Positions 33,994-44,832 of a stretch of DNA of 64,000 bases are shown in pieces. The DNA lies in assembly GCF_001649575.2 (NCBI RefSeq), contig NC_051431.1:10057491-10121490 (forward strand), given 5' to 3'. The stretch comes from Kryptolebias marmoratus (Eukaryota; Chordata; Actinopteri; Cyprinodontiformes; Rivulidae). The first letter of the stretch is position 1, and every line of letters starts with the position of its first letter. The notes beneath the pieces were generated by a model. The model had not been told where the DNA came from and searched no databases. It worked only from the letters and a program-made list of their open reading frames with translations. The position numbers were made by a program, and so were the translations under genes.

Positions 33994-36900
33994 TCAAGAT
34001 TTGAATACACCCTTCCCCATCATATGCTTTTTTGTATTTCTGTCTGGTTTTAGTAACATGATATAACATTTTGGGAAGAAGATACAAATCAGCAGCCCAA
34101 AACTAGAAGCAAGGATGGCAAAGATTTCTACAGCAACACTGAACTTTCCAGGAGAGCTGACATATGCTGGGATAAAAGTGATCCATACTGCACAGAATAT
34201 CAGCATGCTAAAAGTGATAAATTTTGCTTCATTGAAATTATCAGGCAGTTTTCGAGCCAGAAAAGCAAAAATGAAACACAACAGGGCAAGAAGTCCAATG
34301 TACCCAAGCACAGACCAGAAGCCTACAGATGAGCCCAGAGCACACTCCAAAATGATTTTATCTTTAAAATCTTTAAAATTTTTAGATGGAAAAGGAGGGG
34401 AAATTGCTAACCAGGTGACACATATGATAACTTGTATTAGAGTAAAACCCAGCACACTGATTCTCTGCTGTGCTGGTCCAAACCATTTCATCATATTTGT
34501 TCCAGGAAGTGTAGCTTTAAATGCCATTAAAACCACCATTGTCTTCCCAAGAACACAGGAGATGCAGAGAACAAAGGCAATACCAAAAGCTGTGTGACGG
34601 AGCATACAGGACCACTCAGAGGGACGTCCAATGAAGGTCAGAGAGCAGAGAAAACACAGAGTCAAGAACAAAAGCAGCAAAAAGCTCAGTTCAGAGTTGT
34701 TTGCTCTGACAAGAGGAGTTTCTCTGTATTTGAAGAAAATGACAGCGACAGCAGCAGTCATACATGTTCCAAATAAAGAAGCTGTGGTGAGCAGTATTCC
34801 CATAACCTCCTTGTATGACAGAAACTCAACCTCTTTTGTCACACAGGTGTCTCTATTGTTGTTTGACCAGAATTCAGGGGGACATCTCAGACAAGTGACA
34901 GAATCTGAAAAATGATGTTGAAAGTTGTGTGACTTAATAAATATAATTCTTTGTTATTTAGGCATTACAAAAAGGTAACAAGCGCAGTTTTTATTTTTAT
35001 TTTTAAATAAGCCATTTTGGAAAAAGAAATACAGTTAAACAAATTTGAAATGACATCATAAAAACTTACAAAACATTAACAAACCTGTGTTGTTGTTTAC
35101 TTCTCCCTCTGCACATCTTATACAGTCATAGCAGCAAACAGGTTTTCCTTTCTGTAAAACCTTAAGTGTTCCTGCAGGACACGTCTCGCTGCAAACTGAC
35201 ACGGGCACCTGCTCAAACAAAAGAAATACAGGGAACACAAAAAAGCAGACAAACAAAAAAATGTCCTTCTGGGTCCTTTTTTTAACCTTGTCAAGGCAAA
35301 ATCAGATATTTTGAAACATTAATACACTATACTAAACATTAAATGCAAGTTACCTGCAGCGAGTTGTTTGCCCAAATCAAAGTTTTTTTCTGTAGATTCA
35401 TCTGCTTTTCTGCTGGCAATGATGCATCATAAACACCAACAATGACAAAGTCCACTTTGTCATTTTCTCTTGGCTGCCAGTTAATGATTTCATACTTTGC
35501 AACAGGATCTCCATTCTCATTAAAGTAAACATTCTCACCTTCCTTTGTTTTGAAGTTAACTTTTTTTATGTGCTGTAAAATCTAAGAAAAATACATAAAG
35601 TAATTATATTAAAACATCTTATCTTAATTACTAATAAATGTGATGAAGTGTCAAAAAGGTATAATTCAAATTTAAAAGTAACTTTGTGGCTAATGATACT
35701 TGTGCCTCACTGCTCTAAAATAGTATTCGAATTCTTGAACCCTAGATGTTTCCTGTAAATTTTAATGATTTTTCTTTACTGTTTCTTCTCCTTTAAACTA
35801 GCTAATAATAAAAGAAATGAAAGGTTAAATATTTTATGCAATTGACTTTGGTCAAAAAATTAATTTGTTTTGTGTCTGAAAAATGTTAAGACATGTTTTG
35901 TTCCAAGATGGACCAGTTAAAACATACACAGAATGTGACCGTAGATTTGTGAAAAACATTTTTTTAATATTGATATTAGGCTCACCATAGAGGGATTTAG
36001 CTGCACTTTATTGTTGCATGTTTTATTACAGCTGAGAATACTGTGCAACGCATGGGCCACTGCATACACCCCTTTATACACGTTGTTAAAAATGGACATA
36101 TGTGACATGTCAGTGAAGATGTTTTCCACTCCAATCAGATCCTCATGTCCAGTACATTCTGTCGGAACCTCTTCTGATTGGGATTTCTTGAATTTACAGC
36201 TGAATAAAGCCTCATAGAACTCTGTAAACAAGTTATCTTTTGTTGAATTGAGTGGTTTCACATTAAACATAAAGTCTTTAAGACCACTAACATGTGCTTT
36301 TGGAATGTAGAGTCCTATAGCTCCATCCAGGATGTGATTCTTATCCCTTGATGCAGTTTGAGAATCAAAGATCCATGCCTCAGTACCGACCCACTGAAAC
36401 CCTGTCAAATTGTGGGCAGACAGCCCTTCTATAAGCACTTCCATGTCCATGTGAGAAAGAAAAGCTACAATCACTTTTGATGTGGAGGCCTTGATAATTT
36501 TAATTATCTTTTCTATTTTTTCTGATGGGTCTGTTCTGAAGAATGTCTCAGAATATTCCAGACAGATGCCCAGCTGCTGTGCAGTTTCTGTAAATATTGC
36601 CATGCCATTATTGCCGTAATCCTCATTTGATCTAACAGCTCCAACCCAAGTCCAACCAAAGTGTTTGACTAAATGAGCCAGAGCTCTGCTCTGATGGTAG
36701 TCACTGGGTATGGTTCTGAGAAAGGATGGGTACTTAGTTTTATCACTGAGACAAGCACACGTTGCATAATGACTGATCTAAAATGACATAATTACATTGT
36801 GTTCTTAGACTAAGATTAAAAATATACATACACACTCACACACTCATATAGTCATCAGTAGTGGAGAGCTTAATAATCCTACTCACCAGAGGGGTATGAA

Positions 36901-37606
36901 ATGGCCCGGTGACAGTAGCTATTGCCATGCTAGGAGAGGAAGAAGCTTCTCCCATTATGGCCTGCACATGTGCGGGTCCGGTACATGCCTTCACAGTTGC
37001 AGATTCATTTTCATTACCATTAATCAAGGACAGTGCAGCTTTTACACTTCTGGCAATGGAGCCACAAGTATCAAACAGTTTATAGCCAAGAGTGATCCCT
37101 GGTAGTAGATCTGAACTATTATTTATTTCTTCAATAGCAAAAAGCATAGCCTGGGCTAATTGGAACTCCCTGAAATTCAAACTTGAAACAAACAGTTAAA
37201 ATAATTGATATAAAAAACAGTGTGTCATGGGAAGATCAAAATTCTATCATAGTGAAATAAAAGCAGTAAGCAGTCTTAATACAAGTATTAGTTCTAAACA
37301 TTAACATATTTTTTTTTCAAAAGATATTGATATTTTAGTATTTTTTACTTTAATAGGTCATTGTAGTATAAATTACCTCATGCATTGTAGTGGCAGGGGA
37401 TTTCTCATGTAGGTTTCTTCTTTTTCTATCCAGTTTGTGTGGAAAGAGAAGAGTCCACCCAACATGATGTCCCCATCCTTAAGTAGTTGTGAGTTTTCAG
37501 GATCTCTCTGTCTGCATTCTGGCTCCTCAGCCAGTGAGAAAGATGCCACCAACAACAAATGTAAAAATGCCCATCCCTGCTCTGGCCACATCTGAGTAAA
37601 TGTCAT
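33994..37606 (-). CDS. OlfC-7: V2R/OlfC-type receptor, complete (855 aa), recent duplicate of OlfC-8
   Basis: Exons: 37606-37377, 37169-36887, 36777-35986, 35581-35354, 35208-35085, 34904-33994. Start [19 protein letters not shown] gives a clean signal peptide. Motifs: [66 protein letters not shown]; Cys-rich exon [17 protein letters not shown]; seven membrane segments; end MGKGVFKS. Exons 3, 4 and 5 appear identical in protein to OlfC-8, as does exon 1, whereas exon 2 differs. Exon 6 has NNNRDTC just after the Cys-rich junction where other paralogues have NERRDAC-like sequence. Exon 3 has no early ATG, so naive open-frame searches truncate it; the frame is open across the whole exon. Confidence 0.92.
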
Positions 37607-37671
37607 GCTGAGTAGTCAAACCTATAGGTGGCATTACATGTACATGAATGAGAATAAAAGACTTGCACTGA

Positions 37672-37752
37672 TATTTATGCTGTTTGGACAGAACAAGTTG
37701 TGATATTAGCAAAGTAAACACTCCTTCCTGTGAAAGGTGGGGCAAAAGAAGG
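37672..37752 (-). promoter_or_regulatory. Candidate promoter of OlfC-7: TATA-like box plus G-rich box
   Basis: CATAAATA on the minus strand at 37672-37679, 66 bp before the start, and AAAGGTGGGGCAAAAGAAGG on the plus strand at 37733-37752. Confidence 0.5.
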
Positions 37753-37982
37753 ACGATGTCTAAATAGAAATGGAGGTTTTGAAAGTATGTTGTGTCGTTC
37801 AACTTCATAGTTTTTTTGTTTGTTTGTTTATTTGTTAGTTTTTTTCCCCTCTGGGGTTGGATATCATTTAGTGGTGCATTAAGCTTCTGTTGTTATAAAA
37901 ATCTTTTTTTTTTCTTTGCAATGTATTTCACGGTCAGGAAAAATAAATTAAGCCAAACTTATTCTTTACTACAGAGGTTTTT

Positions 37983-38304
37983 GGGGCAGCTGTGGCTCAT
38001 TGGTTAAAGCAGTTGGCCTCCAATGAGAGAGTTGGAGGTTTGATTCCTGCCTGCAGTCACATGTTGAAGTGTCCCTGGGCAAGACACTGAACCCCTCATT
38101 GCTTCTGATGTGTGCCCCATCGGTGTATGGATGAAGTTTAAAGCACTGATTAGACGCTCTAGAATGATTTATTCAGGTTACCTTTGTAGAGATGTAGCAG
38201 AGGGCTGTATGAATGTGGATGGGTAAATTAGGACAGATTGTCTTGTAAAGTGCTTTGAGTGGTCTGGTTGGCTAGAAAGGTGCCACATAAGTATAGTCCA
38301 TTTT
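37983..38304 (+). mobile_element. tRNA-derived SINE of a family common in teleosts
   Basis: It begins GGGGCAGCTGTGGCTCATTG, a tRNA-like head with an A-box-like TGGCTCATTGG and a B-box-like GGTTTGATTCC near 38037. The body contains TGGGCAAGACACTGAACCCC, and the tail AAAGTGCTTTGAGTGG ends in CATAAGTATAGTCCATTT. I recognise this layout from repeats widespread in bony fish (memory, no search). It is diverged in the B box, so it is probably an old copy. Confidence 0.75.
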
Positions 38305-38689
38305 CTGAAGGCAAGACCAGAAAAGTTCATTCTAGTTTCTTGTACAAAGTCTACCACGAGATACTTTTAATGTTTATATTTTTGATATATTAATATTTAG
38401 CAGCTTGATTAATTTTGCATATTGTTTTATATTTGATAATATAATTTTGTACTCTTTTCTTATGGTGACCTGTTGACATCTGTCCAAGGTTGACAAATGA
38501 AAATAGTCTTTTGACTGACTGTATCACATTTACAGTAATGTTTATTGATGTGCAAAGTCCTTCTTAAATAAACAATAAATAATAAAATATAAAACTGATC
38601 TGTCCTTACATAAAAAATGACATGCACAGAAATCCTATGTGCTGAGTCCTGGGAGTTACATTCTTTTATTTTTAATATTTACAGGGAAG

Positions 38690-38875
38690 GTGCAAAATGG
38701 AGTTTTACAATTCATTACAGTTGAAGCAAGGCAACTTGATGCTGTGACCCCCAAACTGGAAGAATGGCTCCAACAGGTCCTGGGAAGAACCTCAGAGATC
38801 TCTGTCCAGAAGAGCGCAGTCCTAGGAACAGCTAAGATACTGCGTAGAACCCTCAAGCTCCCAGACCTCTGGTAG
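38690..38875 (+). mobile_element. LINE-related coding remnant
   Basis: The plus-strand translation includes TPKLEEWLQQVLG, SEISVQKSAVLGTAKILRR and TLKLPDLW, strings I recognise from C-terminal parts of retrotransposon proteins abundant in fish genomes. No flanking reverse transcriptase domain is visible, so this is a truncated fragment. Which LINE clade it belongs to is not clear. Confidence 0.55.
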
Positions 38876-39772
38876 AGAACCTGACCTTGAAGTGAAAGTG
38901 GAACTGCCCATGTGGAACAGATAGGGTGAGACAGAAGTTTGTGATATATATATATATAGTTTGTTTTTATTTGTTCATCTGTTTTTAACATTATTCCATG
39001 AAGCTATAAGTTACCATATGGGTAGACCATAAACAAGGAACTAATAAATTCTCAGTTTCATTTCTGATATTTGTTTTCCAGTGAAGGAATGTGAAAGGCA
39101 ATTGACTGACTGGCATGGGACCCGAGTTATGGCTTTTGGATAAAAAGGAGAATTTGAGCTCTACATCTCTACACAGTAATTTCATAGGAGCAGTGGGTGT
39201 AACTTTGTAGCATTGAGAGTAACTTAATCCTTAAGAAACTAAACAATAAGCTCACAGCAATCATCTACTTTTTTTAGGAGGGGGGACACAGGATGTCTTT
39301 TTGGCTGTCACTATCTCCAACAAATTTAAGAAAATTTGGCCTTCTCCAATAACATGTAAAAGAACTGAAGTAAACCATGTACTGTGCTTTTAAAGGGTTC
39401 TATCTGCAAGACTGCAAAATCCAGCAAGTCTTAAATATTGACTAGAAATCAACTTTTTTTTGAAAAGCTCTGAGGTCAGTGGTGTGATGTAGTACCTGTT
39501 ACCAAAAATGGATTGTTTTTACCCATAAAAATAAATAGGAAACACTGAGCTGTTATGAGGAAAGACAATGTTTCTATTGTGGCACCAATGAAATCATTAA
39601 CTCTGAACGCAGTCTTGATTCTTTTAGTAGTTACAGCTTTTTATGGTGCCCCAGTCTTGTGCAAGATTATCATGAACTGGCACATGCATATAAATTCATT
39701 TATACATTAGTCAGTTAATTAAATAATAAAATAGCACTTAAAAAAACTTCAAGACAGTCTAATTTTATATTT
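38876..39772. other. 3' flank of OlfC-8
   Basis: Two segments (about 39093-39139 and 39572-39772) match the 3' flank of OlfC-9; between them are about 430 bp not found there. No gene recognised. Confidence 0.5.
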
Positions 39773-42623
39773 TTAGAATGATTTAGATACACCCTTCCCC
39801 ATCATATGCTTTTTTGTATTTCTTTCTGGTTTCATCAACATGATGTAACATTTTGGGATGAAGATACAAATCAGCAGTCCAAAACTAGAAGCAAGAATGG
39901 CAAAGATTTCGACAGCAACACTGAATTTCCCAGGAGAGCTGACATATGCTGGGATAAAAGTGAGCCATACTGCACAGAATATTAGCATACTAAACGTGAT
40001 AAATTTTGCTTCGTTGAAATTATCAGGCAGTTTTCGAGCCAGAAAAGCAAAAATGAAACACAACATGGCAAGAAGTCCAATGTAGCCAAGCACAGACCAG
40101 AAACCTACAGCTGAGCCCAGAGCACACTCCAAGATGATTTTATCTTTAAAATCTATTAAATTTTTAGATGGAAAAGGAGGAGAAATTGCTAACCAGAGAA
40201 TACATATGATAACTTGTATTAGAGTAAAACCCAGCACACTGAGTCTCTGCTGTGCTGGTCCAAACCATTTCATCATATTTGTTCCAGGAAGTGTAGCTTT
40301 AAATGCCATTAAAACCACCATTGTCTTCCCAAGAACACAGGAGATGCAGAGAACAAAGGCAATACCAAAAGCTGTGTGACGGAGCATACAGGACCACTCA
40401 GAGGGAGCTCCAATGAATGTCAGAGAGCAGAGAAAACACAGAGTCAAGAACAAAAGCAGCAAAAAGCTCAGTTCAGAGTTGTTTGCTCTGACAAGAGGAG
40501 TTTCTCTGTATTTGAAGAAAATGACAGCGACAGCAGCAGTCATACATGTTCCAAATAAAGAAGCTGTGGTGAGCAGTATTCCCATAACCTCCTTGTATGA
40601 CAGAAACTCAACCTCTTTTGTCACACAGGTGTCTCTATTGTTGTTTGACCAGAATTCAGGGGGACATCTCAGACAAGTGACAGAATCTGAAAAATGATGT
40701 TGAAAGTTGTGTGACTTAATAAATATAATTCTTTGTTATTTAGGCATTACAAAAAGGTAACAAGCGCAGTTTTTATTTTTATTTTTAAATAAGCCATTTT
40801 GGAAAAAGAAATACAGTTAAACAAATTTGAAATGACATCATAAAAACTTACAAAACATTAACAAACCTGTGTTGTTGTTTACTTCTCCCTCTGCACATCT
40901 TATACAGTCATAGCAGCAAACAGGTTTTCCTTTCTGTAAAACCTTAAGTGTTCCTGCAGGACACGTCTCGCTGCAAACTGACACGGGCACCTGCTCAAAC
41001 AAAAGAAATACAGGGAACACAAAAAAGCAGACAAACAAAAAAATGTCCTTCTGGGTCCTTTTTTTAACCTTGTCAAGGCAAAATCAGATATTTTGAAACA
41101 TTAATACACTATACTAAACATTAAATGCAAGTTACCTGCAGCGAGTTGTTTGCCCAAATCAAAGTTTTTTTCTGTAGATTCATCTGCTTTTCTGCTGGCA
41201 ATGATGCATCATAAACACCAACAATGACAAAGTCCACTTTGTCATTTTCTCTTGGCTGCCAGTTAATGATTTCATACTTTGCAACAGGATCTCCATTCTC
41301 ATTAAAGTAAACATTCTCACCTTCCTTTGTTTTGAAGTTAACTTTTTTTATGTGCTGTAAAATCTAAGAAAAATACATAAAGTAATTATATTAAAACATC
41401 TTATCTTAATTACTAATAAATGTGATGAAGTGTCAAAAAGGTATAATTCAAATTTAAAAGTAACTTTGTGGCTAATGATACTTGTGCCTCACTGCTCTAA
41501 AATAGTATTCGAATTCTTGAACCCTAGATGTTTCCTGTAAATTTTAATGATTTTTCTTTACTGTTTCTTCTCCTTTAAACTAGCTAATAATAAAAGAAAT
41601 GAAAGGTTAAATATTTTATGCAATTGACTTTGGTCAAAAAATTAATTTGTTTTGTGTCTGAAAAATGTTAAGACATGTTTTGTTCCAAGATGGACCAGTT
41701 AAAACATACACAGAATGTGACCGTAGATTTGTGAAAAACATTTTTTTAATATTGATATTAGGCTCACCATAGAGGGATTTAGCTGCACTTTATTGTTGCA
41801 TGTTTTATTACAGCTGAGAATACTGTGCAACGCATGGGCCACTGCATACACCCCTTTATACACGTTGTTAAAAATGGACATATGTGACATGTCAGTGAAG
41901 ATGTTTTCCACTCCAATCAGATCCTCATGTCCAGTACATTCTGTCGGAACCTCTTCTGATTGGGATTTCTTGAATTTACAGCTGAATAAAGCCTCATAGA
42001 ACTCTGTAAACAAGTTATCTTTTGTTGAATTGAGTGGTTTCACATTAAACATAAAGTCTTTAAGACCACTAACATGTGCTTTTGGAATGTAGAGTCCTAT
42101 AGCTCCATCCAGGATGTGATTCTTATCCCTTGATGCAGTTTGAGAATCAAAGATCCATGCCTCAGTACCGACCCACTGAAACCCTGTCAAATTGTGGGCA
42201 GACAGCCCTTCTATAAGCACTTCCATGTCCATGTGAGAAAGAAAAGCTACAATCACTTTTGATGTGGAGGCCTTGATAATTTTAATTATCTTTTCTATTT
42301 TTTCTGATGGGTCTGTTCTGAAGAATGTCTCAGAATATTCCAGACAGATGCCCAGCTGCTGTGCAGTTTCTGTAAATATTGCCATGCCATTATTGCCGTA
42401 ATCCTCATTTGATCTAACAGCTCCAACCCAAGTCCAACCAAAGTGTTTGACTAAATGAGCCAGAGCTCTGCTCTGATGGTAGTCACTGGGTATGGTTCTG
42501 AGAAAGGATGGGTACTTAGTTTTATCACTGAGACAAGCACATGTTGCAAAATGGCTGATCTAGAGTGAAATAATTACATTGTGGACTTATATTAGGATTA
42601 AAAATACATACACACTCACACAC

Positions 42624-42684
<61 letters not shown>

Positions 42685-43536
42685 TTATATTGTCAACAGT
42701 AGTAGAGAGTATATTAATCCTACCCACCAGGGGGATATGAAACGGCCCAATGATATATATATATATATATAATATTAACTTATATTGTCAACAGTAGTAG
42801 AGAGTATATTAATCCTACCCACCAGGGGGATATGAAACGGCCCAATGACAGTAGCTATTGCCATGCTAGGAGAGGAAGAAGCTTCTCCCATTATGGCCTG
42901 GACAGTAGCAGGTTTAGTACATGCCTTCAAAGACTCATTTTCATTACCATTAATCAAGGACAGTGCAGCTTTTACACTTCTGGCAATGGAGCCACAAGTA
43001 TCAAACAGTTTATAGCCAAGAGTGATCCCTGGTAGTAGATCTGAACTATTATTTATTTCTTCAATAGCAAAAAGCATAGCCTGGGCTAATTGGAACTCCC
43101 TGAAATTCAAACTTGAAACAAACAGTTAAAATAATTGATATAAAAAACAGTGTGTCATGGGAAGATCAAAATTCTATCATAGTGAAATAAAAGCAGTAAG
43201 CAGTCTTAATACAAGTATTAGTTCTAAACATTAACATATTTTTTTTTCAAAAGATATTGATATTTTAGTATTTTTTACTTTAATAGGTCATTGTAGTATA
43301 AATTACCTCATGCATTGTAGTGGCAGGGGATTTCTCATGTAGGTTTCTTCTTTTTCTATCCAGTTTGTGTGGAAAGAGAAGAGTCCACCCAACATGATGT
43401 CCCCATCCTTAAGTAGTTGTGAGTTTTCAGGATCTCTCTGTCTGCATTCTGGCTCCTCAGCCAGTGAGAAAGATGCCACCAACAACAAATGTAAAAATGC
43501 CCATCCCTGCTCTGGCCACATCTGAGTAAATGTCAT
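39773..43536 (-). CDS. OlfC-8: V2R/OlfC-type receptor, complete (854 aa), recent duplicate of OlfC-7
   Basis: Exons: 43536-43307, 43099-42823, 42559-41768, 41363-41136, 40990-40867, 40686-39773. Exons 1, 3, 4 and 5 match OlfC-7 at the protein level, except the exon 3 start (ISHFAT here, ISHYAT there). Exon 2 is two codons shorter than in OlfC-7 and reads [14 protein letters not shown] in the variable loop. In exon 6 the loop motif IGRPS has become IGAPS through an adjacent two-base change, otherwise the seven membrane segments look intact; it ends MGKGVSKSF. Intron 2 carries a long (TA)n tract and a 95-bp tandem copy of the exon 2 end with its donor site, which could affect splicing. I judge the gene functional in frame, slightly less certain in splicing. 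Confidence 0.9.
42628..42676. repeat. (TA)n microsatellite in OlfC-8 intron 2
   Basis: About 24 TA units; absent from the matching intron of OlfC-7, where only a CACA stretch remains. Confidence 0.9.
42671..42848. repeat. 95-bp tandem duplication over the OlfC-8 exon 2 end
   Basis: The stretch from AATATTAACTTATATTGTCA to GAAACGGCCCAATGA occurs at 42676-42753 and again 95 bp further on at 42771-42848, separated by a (TA)n run. The right copy contains the real 3' end of exon 2 and its donor; the left copy repeats both inside intron 2. Confidence 0.9.
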
Positions 43537-43603
43537 GCTGAGTAAAGTCAAACTGATGGGTGGCATTACATGTACATGAATGAGAATAAAAGACTTGCAC
43601 TGA

Positions 43604-43652
43604 TATTTATGCCGTTTAGACTGTTTTCTGTGAAAGGTGGGGCAAATGAAGG
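43604..43652 (-). promoter_or_regulatory. Candidate promoter of OlfC-8: TATA-like box plus G-rich box
   Basis: CATAAATA on the minus strand at 43604-43611 and AAAGGTGGGGCAAATGAAGG on the plus strand at 43633-43652. The two boxes are about 30 bp closer together than in OlfC-7, so the recent duplicate has lost spacer sequence. Confidence 0.5.
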
Positions 43653-44832
43653 AAGATGCCCAAATAGAAATGGAGTTTTTGAAAGTATCCTGTGTAATTA
43701 GACACTGTTTTTTTTGTTTTAGTTTGTTTTCCCTTTATCTGGGTAGATCAAGAAATTCTTCTTTTCGTTTGTGATGTTGGTTTTCTATGTAAAGGTGTAC
43801 AGGAAGATTGTTTAAAATGTAAAATAATACTATGGAATGTGGACATATTTTATTCAGAATAAAGCATTTTATTAAAGATTTATTTTGTGGATAATGATGA
43901 AATATCATTGTATAAAATACTTTTTGAAGACTAGATAATTGATAATAATAAAATTTAAGCCAACAGAGAACAAAAATGAAAATAAATCTGTAGAAAATGA
44001 ACAAAAAAGTTACAAATAACTTTGGATTACTCTGCCCAATCTAAGTGTAAAACTAGCTTAATTGTTTTTGAAATCAATAAAGCACAAAAAACAGTACAAT
44101 CCACTGGACCCAAAGATTGGAAGAATTTATTCTGTATGTCAGAGCATTTGAAATTGTTGGTGATGTTGAAACATGGGTTCTGAATAAGCAATTTTTTTAG
44201 TCTTCATTATCTAAGGCAATGGAGATGCACAGGGTAGCTGACATTTTTATTATTTAGTACCATTTGTGATGACAAGGTTTTAGGGGGATGGCTGTGCATT
44301 GGGACCAAAAAGTCACAGGCTCAAGTCCTAACCATATCCATATGTTATATAGGTACATACAATGATGAAAACATATAGCTCCTTCTAATAAAACTTCTGA
44401 GAGACATTGGAGTCTAATAATTCCTATTACATCCAAAAGACCAATCTGGAAACAGGTTGATGAATACTGTTTGATTTCTAACAAACAGCTGATCAATTTC
44501 CTTTGAGACTGTGTCCAACAAAGATAGATCATTAACGCTGTATCAGTGTTTTGCATCACAAATTTGAGGAGAAAATAAAAGGTGCAGGGCAATTGACTGC
44601 GTGGTGTGGGACCCGAGTTATGACTTTTGGTTCTATGGTGGCACCAATGAAATCGTTAACTCTAAATGCAGTCTTGATTCTTTAAGTAGTTACAGCTTTT
44701 TATGGTGCCCCAGTCTCTTGCAAGATAGTCACAAACTGGCACATGTATCTAAATTAATTTATACATTAGTCAGTTTCATTAAATAATAAAATAGTACTAA
44801 AAATAACTTCAAGACAGTCTAGTTTTATATTT
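43653..44832. other. Intergenic, OlfC-8 to OlfC-9
   Basis: AT-rich; the last 250 bp match the 3' flank of OlfC-8. Nothing coding recognised. Confidence 0.5.

Noticed and set aside
34115..34597. Long plus-strand frames (up to 173 codons) opposite exon 6 of most OlfC genes
   Set aside because: They recur at the same place opposite every last exon and follow codon bias of the receptor strand; they are shadows of conserved 7TM coding, with no start context or independent signal.
35917..36777. OlfC-7 and OlfC-8 exon 3 apparently truncated at the 5' end
   Set aside because: The frame is open to the acceptor; the apparent truncation only reflects the absence of an early ATG.
38017..38060. Possible tRNA gene
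   Set aside because: A- and B-box-like sequence is present, but no full cloverleaf can be drawn and the body and tail fit a SINE.
42628..42771. Repeat-spacer pattern resembling an array
   Set aside because: It is simple (TA)n plus one tandem duplication, not a CRISPR, and the genome is eukaryotic.
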